7,439 nucleotides of DNA from Burkholderiales bacterium (GTDB taxonomy: Bacteria; Pseudomonadota; Gammaproteobacteria; Burkholderiales; Burkholderiaceae_B), in contig SXZD01000292.1 of NCBI GenBank assembly GCA_005788065.1, positions 1-7,439 on the forward strand, written 5' to 3'. The notes beneath the pieces are model-generated. The model was not told the DNA's origin. It saw only the letters and a program-made list of their open reading frames with translations, and made no database searches. Of the stretch, positions 4,998 through 7,439 are shown one piece after another (positions within the stretch are counted from its first letter, which is position 1; each line of letters starts with the position of its first letter). A program made the position numbers and the translations under genes.

Positions 4998-5648
4998 TTA
5001 CTTCTTGACGGACTTGGAGCCCACCACTTCGATCTCAACGCGACGGTTCTTGGCGCGGCCTTCTTCCGTCTTGTTGTCGGCGACAGGCTTGGACTCGCCC
5101 TTGCCTTCTGCGTAGATACGGTTGGCTTCAACACCCTTGCTGACCAGGTAGTTCTTCACTGCGTTTGCGCGGCGAACGGACAGTTTCTGGTTGTAGGCGT
5201 CGGTACCCATGGAGTCGGTGTGACCCGTGGCGATGATGACTTCGAGGTTGATGCCTTTCACGTCAGTTGCCAGCTTGTCCAGCTTGGCCATGCCTTCGGG
5301 CTTGAGCGTGTCTTTGTCGAAATCAAAGAATGCATCGGCCGCAAAGCTGACCTTTTCGGTCATGGGCTTGGCAACAGGTGCGGGTGCCGGTGCGGGGGCA
5401 GGGGCGGCCACCGGTGCGGGCGCTGCCTTGGGTGCGGGGGCTGCGGCCTTGGGCACGAGATCCTTGTCGCACTCGGCATTGGCCATCGAGGGTGCGAAAT
5501 AACCGGTTCTCCAGCACAGGTCAAACGGGTCTTTGACGACCTTGCCGTCGGGGCTGGTCACATAGCCGGAGACTTGGGCGCTGGCTGCGGTGGCAGACAG
5601 GCCGATGGCAACGGCCATCAGGGACTTCAGCAAGACGGATTTTTTCAT
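4998..5648 (-). CDS. ompA: OmpA-family outer membrane protein
   Basis: This is a periplasmic/outer-membrane protein that tethers the envelope to peptidoglycan. Numbered from the first Met (5651), it has a signal peptide (MMKKS, hydrophobic core, ASA before Q26), a short region of about 40 residues with two cysteines (C46 and C61), an Ala-Pro linker (about 69-95), and a C-terminal OmpA/MotB domain (about 100-212). That domain contains FFDFDKDTL, TGHTDSMGTDAYNQKLSVRRA and GRAKNRRVEI, which supply the Asp and Arg residues of diaminopimelate binding. There is no eight-strand beta-barrel, and the total of about 216 residues is typical of betaproteobacterial OmpA proteins. Two adjacent ATGs (5651, 5648) are possible. 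I chose 5648 because AAGGAG lies 5 bases before it, but only 2 bases before the other; the protein changes by one Met. The gene lies 56 bases after the amidohydrolase and ends at a strong terminator. Confidence 0.96.
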   Translation of the reverse strand: MKKSVLLKSLMAVAIGLSATAASAQVSGYVTSPDGKVVKDPFDLCWRTGYFAPSMANAECDKDLVPKAAAPAPKAAPAPVAAPAPAPAPAPVAKPMTEKVSFAADAFFDFDKDTLKPEGMAKLDKLATDVKGINLEVIIATGHTDSMGTDAYNQKLSVRRANAVKNYLVSKGVEANRIYAEGKGESKPVADNKTEEGRAKNRRVEIEVVGSKSVKK

Positions 5649-5653
5649 CATGA

Positions 5654-5659
5654 CTCCTT
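5654..5659 (-). promoter_or_regulatory. RBS of ompA
   Basis: AAGGAG on the minus strand is a near-perfect Shine-Dalgarno sequence, as expected for an abundant protein. Its spacing is 2 bases to ATG 5651 and 5 bases to ATG 5648, which favours the second start. Confidence 0.8.
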
Positions 5660-5701
5660 GGATTCGGACGGAAATGGGACGTTAAAAGATTTGCGAAGGG
5701 G

Positions 5702-5707
5702 ATTTTA
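5702..5707 (-). promoter_or_regulatory. Possible -10 element of ompA
   Basis: TAAAAT (5707-5702) matches five of six bases of the -10 consensus. Its first three bases are the TAA stop codon of the upstream amidohydrolase. Transcription would start near 5695, giving a leader of about 47 bases. The best -35 nearby is CTTCCA with a 16-base spacer (three of six), so the -35 box is weak and would lie inside the upstream coding region. Confidence 0.4.
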
Positions 5708-7036
5708 GCCTCCCAACGCACTTTGGAAGCGAGTTTGCCATATCGGAAGTCGCTTGAGCAGCACTTCCGAGCCCAAAATCGCTGCCGCGTCATGCAATTG
5801 TCGGTTTTCCACAACCCTTTTCCCACCTACCCAGACGTCCGTGACGTCGCGGCGGTCGCCGACGTAGACAAGGTGTGACAACAAATCCGGTGCGGGCTGG
5901 GCAAAAACATCCTGTGCCACATCCACGCAGATCATGTCGGCCTGTTTGCCCGGGGTGAGCGAACCGATGCGGTCTTCCAGCCCTGCCGCCCGCGCCCCTC
6001 CCAGGGTCGCTGCCTGCAGAGCCTGTGCAGCCGTGAACGTATCGGCGGCCTGGCTGACGCCCTTGGCCAGCAGGCTGGCCAGCCGGGTTTCGGCAAACAT
6101 GTCCAGGCGGTTGTTGCTGGCTGCACCGTCGGTGCCGATGCCGATGGTCATGCCCGCCTCCAGGGCTGCTACGACGGGTGCCATGCCGCTGGCCAGTTTG
6201 AGGTTGGAGGCCGGGCAGTGGGCCAGTTTGCAGCCGCGCTGTCCCATCAGCGCCAGCTCCGTCGGGTTCAGGTGCACGCCATGCACAGCCAGCAGCCGTT
6301 CATTGAGCAGTCCCAGACGCTCGAGTCGTTCGACCGGACGCATGCCCGTGCGACTGACAGCATCTTCCACTTCGTGTGCGGTTTCGGCCAGGTGCAGGTG
6401 GACGGGTAGGTCCAGTTGATCGGCCAGCGTCAGCACCTTGCCAAAGGTGTCGTCGCTGATGGTATATGGCGCGTGGGGTGCGAGGCTCCAGTGCACGCTG
6501 GCCTCGCCTTTCCATTCGTCGCGGGCTGTCAGACCCTTGTTCAGATAATCGTCCGCGTCGCTGGCATAGGCTGTCGGAAATTCGATGGTGGTGATGCCCG
6601 CCACAATCCGCATGCCCATCTGCCGGGCTGCGCGGACCGCCGCTCCCGGGAAAAAATACATGTCATTAAAAGTGGTCACGCCTCCGAGCAGCATCTCCGC
6701 GCAGGCCAACACAGTGCCGTCAAACACGAATTCGTCGCTGACCATGGCACCCTCCAGCGGCCAGATGCGTTCCTGCAGCCAGCGCATCAGCGGCAGGTCG
6801 TCGCCAATGCCGCGAAACAGGTTCATGGCGGCGTGGCTGTGGGCATTGACCAGACCCGGCATCAGGATTTTGCCGGGCAGGGCGACACGCCGGGCCTGAG
6901 GGTACAGGGTCTGCAGGCGTTCGGGCGTGTCGATGGCTGCGATGCGATCGCCCTCGATGCACAGTGCCATGCCGGTCTGCAGGCGAACCGGGCTTTCCAT
7001 GGTGATCATCCAGGCAGGTTCAATCAAGGTCTGCAT
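5705..7036 (-). CDS. mtaD: MTA/SAH deaminase-type amidohydrolase (TRZ/ATZ family)
   Basis: This is a 443-residue cytoplasmic metal-dependent amidohydrolase. The likely reaction is deamination of 5'-methylthioadenosine and/or S-adenosylhomocysteine to the inosine forms, within purine and methionine salvage. Motifs: MPGLVNAHSHAAMNLFRG (metal ligands H66, H68), WPLE with E95, APHAPYT (H188), HLHLAET (H215, E218), HGVH (H252, H255) and GTDGAASNN (D303). These match the metal and substrate residues I recall for MTA/SAH deaminases, and the length is normal. A C-terminal beta-sandwich piece, LTPGKQADMICVD, is also present. I chose ATG 7036 because GAGGA (7050-7046) lies 9 bases upstream and the protein then begins directly with the beta-sandwich. 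The frame stays open for 58 more codons upstream, but these look non-coding and would run into the gyrA promoter. In Pseudomonas a homologue sits between gyrA and ubiG, which supports the call. Other TRZ/ATZ substrates such as chlorinated triazines or guanine-like bases cannot be excluded. Confidence 0.92.
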   Translation of the reverse strand: MQTLIEPAWMITMESPVRLQTGMALCIEGDRIAAIDTPERLQTLYPQARRVALPGKILMPGLVNAHSHAAMNLFRGIGDDLPLMRWLQERIWPLEGAMVSDEFVFDGTVLACAEMLLGGVTTFNDMYFFPGAAVRAARQMGMRIVAGITTIEFPTAYASDADDYLNKGLTARDEWKGEASVHWSLAPHAPYTISDDTFGKVLTLADQLDLPVHLHLAETAHEVEDAVSRTGMRPVERLERLGLLNERLLAVHGVHLNPTELALMGQRGCKLAHCPASNLKLASGMAPVVAALEAGMTIGIGTDGAASNNRLDMFAETRLASLLAKGVSQAADTFTAAQALQAATLGGARAAGLEDRIGSLTPGKQADMICVDVAQDVFAQPAPDLLSHLVYVGDRRDVTDVWVGGKRVVENRQLHDAAAILGSEVLLKRLPIWQTRFQSALGG

Positions 7037-7126
7037 GCTGCGGCTTCCTCTGTCTTTAAGCGGTTTGAAGTGTCTTGATGTCGGCCCCGGTCTGCCTGCC
7101 GGCTTATCGGGTGTGTGCATACGGGT

Positions 7127-7138
7127 CGGGTCGACCCG
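7127..7138. repeat. 12-bp perfect palindrome in the divergent promoter region
   Basis: CGGGTCGACCCG is a perfect palindrome centred at 7132.5, a few bases upstream of the presumed gyrA -35 box and about 90 bases upstream of the amidohydrolase start. It overlaps a second 8-bp palindrome, ACCCGGGT (7134-7141), and lies within a run of GGGTC/GACCC motifs. It could be a regulator site shared by both genes, or a chance feature of GC-rich DNA. Confidence 0.55.
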
Positions 7139-7145
7139 GGTGCTC

Positions 7146-7174
7146 CTGAAAGGGGTGCGCCACACTGTTACAAT
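7146..7174 (+). promoter_or_regulatory. Putative gyrA promoter (extended -10)
   Basis: CTGAAA (7146-7151, four of six to consensus) and TACAAT (7169-7174, five of six) are separated by 17 bases. TG at 7166-7167 with one further base makes an extended -10. Transcription would start near 7181, leaving about 32 bases of leader before gyrA. Confidence 0.6.
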
Positions 7175-7212
7175 CGTGCTTTCAGGGATAAGACCACACT
7201 TTACAAGCAATT

Positions 7213-7439
7213 ATGGATCAGTTTGCCAAAGAAACACTGCCGGTGAGCCTCGAAGAGGAAATGCGCCGTTCTTATCTCGATTACGCCATGAGCGTGATTG
7301 TCGGACGGGCCCTGCCGGACGTGCGTGACGGTCTTAAACCCGTGCATCGCCGCGTGCTGTTTGCCATGCATGAACTGAACAACGACTGGAACCGCGCCTA
7401 TAAAAAATCGGCCCGTATTGTCGGTGACGTCATCGGTAA
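7213..7439 (+). CDS. gyrA: DNA gyrase subunit A, N-terminal fragment
   Basis: This is the 5' end of the gene for the GyrA subunit, which cuts and rejoins DNA in the A2B2 gyrase that introduces negative supercoils. Seventy-five complete codons are present. MDQFAKETLPVSLEEEMRRSYLDYAMSVIVGRALPDVRDGLKPVHRRVLFAM is the usual winged-helix entry of the breakage-reunion domain, and the window ends in ARIVGDVIG, just before the quinolone-resistance-determining region and well before the catalytic Tyr. No statement on quinolone resistance is possible. The gene continues beyond the right edge. ATG 7213 fits the family start, although no clear Shine-Dalgarno sequence precedes it (AAGCAATT). It is the only plus-strand gene in the window and diverges from the amidohydrolase. 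Confidence 0.98.
   Translation, partial: MDQFAKETLPVSLEEEMRRSYLDYAMSVIVGRALPDVRDGLKPVHRRVLFAMHELNNDWNRAYKKSARIVGDVIG

Noticed and set aside
5380..5455. GC-rich tandem-like repeat in ompA as a minisatellite
   Set aside because: It encodes the Ala-Pro linker with imperfect GCA/CCC-type codons, which is ordinary for this family. No exact unit repeats.
4914..5708. 264-codon plus-strand frame opposite ompA, rich in Gly and Cys
   Set aside because: The Gly-Cys runs are the reverse strand of the OmpA Ala-Pro linker, and the frame spans the ompA terminator.
7037..7210. 58-codon N-terminal extension of the amidohydrolase
   Set aside because: It overlaps the gyrA promoter region and has no family similarity, while ATG 7036 has a good RBS and the family N-terminus.

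Overview
The window looks like chromosomal DNA of a betaproteobacterium, most likely Burkholderiales near the Comamonadaceae. Three things point there: a tmRNA whose proteolysis tag reads ANDERFALAA, a short OmpA without a beta-barrel, and the neighbourhood gyrA / MTA-SAH deaminase / ompA / ubiG / HAD phosphatase. Apart from gyrA at the right edge, every gene lies on the minus strand, so the window reads right to left.

Right part (about 3400-7439) is conserved core genome. gyrA (5' end only) and an MTA/SAH deaminase-type amidohydrolase diverge from a 176-bp promoter region. Below the amidohydrolase lie ompA, which ends in a strong UUCG-loop terminator, then ubiG and a HAD phosphatase joined by a 4-base ATGA overlap. 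The phosphatase would usually be named phosphoglycolate phosphatase (Gph), but its features and its place beside ubiG fit the MurNAc-6-phosphate phosphatase MupP at least as well.

Middle part (about 1800-3400) holds a small VOC-fold protein and an exported metallo-beta-lactamase-fold hydrolase. The hydrolase closely resembles methyl parathion hydrolase, but carries what I recall as the pre-pesticide (dihydrocoumarin-hydrolase-like) state at the positions that matter. Inverted and tandem repeats lie in the gaps around these two genes.

Left part (1-1800) is accessory in character. An intact excisionase-like HTH antitoxin-type gene is followed by a PIN-domain toxin gene that is clearly broken: no start codon, an in-frame TGA and a 1-base frameshift. 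An elaborate set of inverted repeats, possibly operators, lies upstream of the HTH gene. Further left is ssrA (tmRNA), complete, with a plausible promoter, a hairpin after its 3' end and a small tandem duplication.

I see no CRISPR array, transposase, integrase, rRNA or ordinary tRNA, and no clearly new multi-gene system. The most interesting items are the decayed toxin beside an intact partner, the ancestral-type methyl parathion hydrolase homologue, and the probable MupP identity of the gene called gph.
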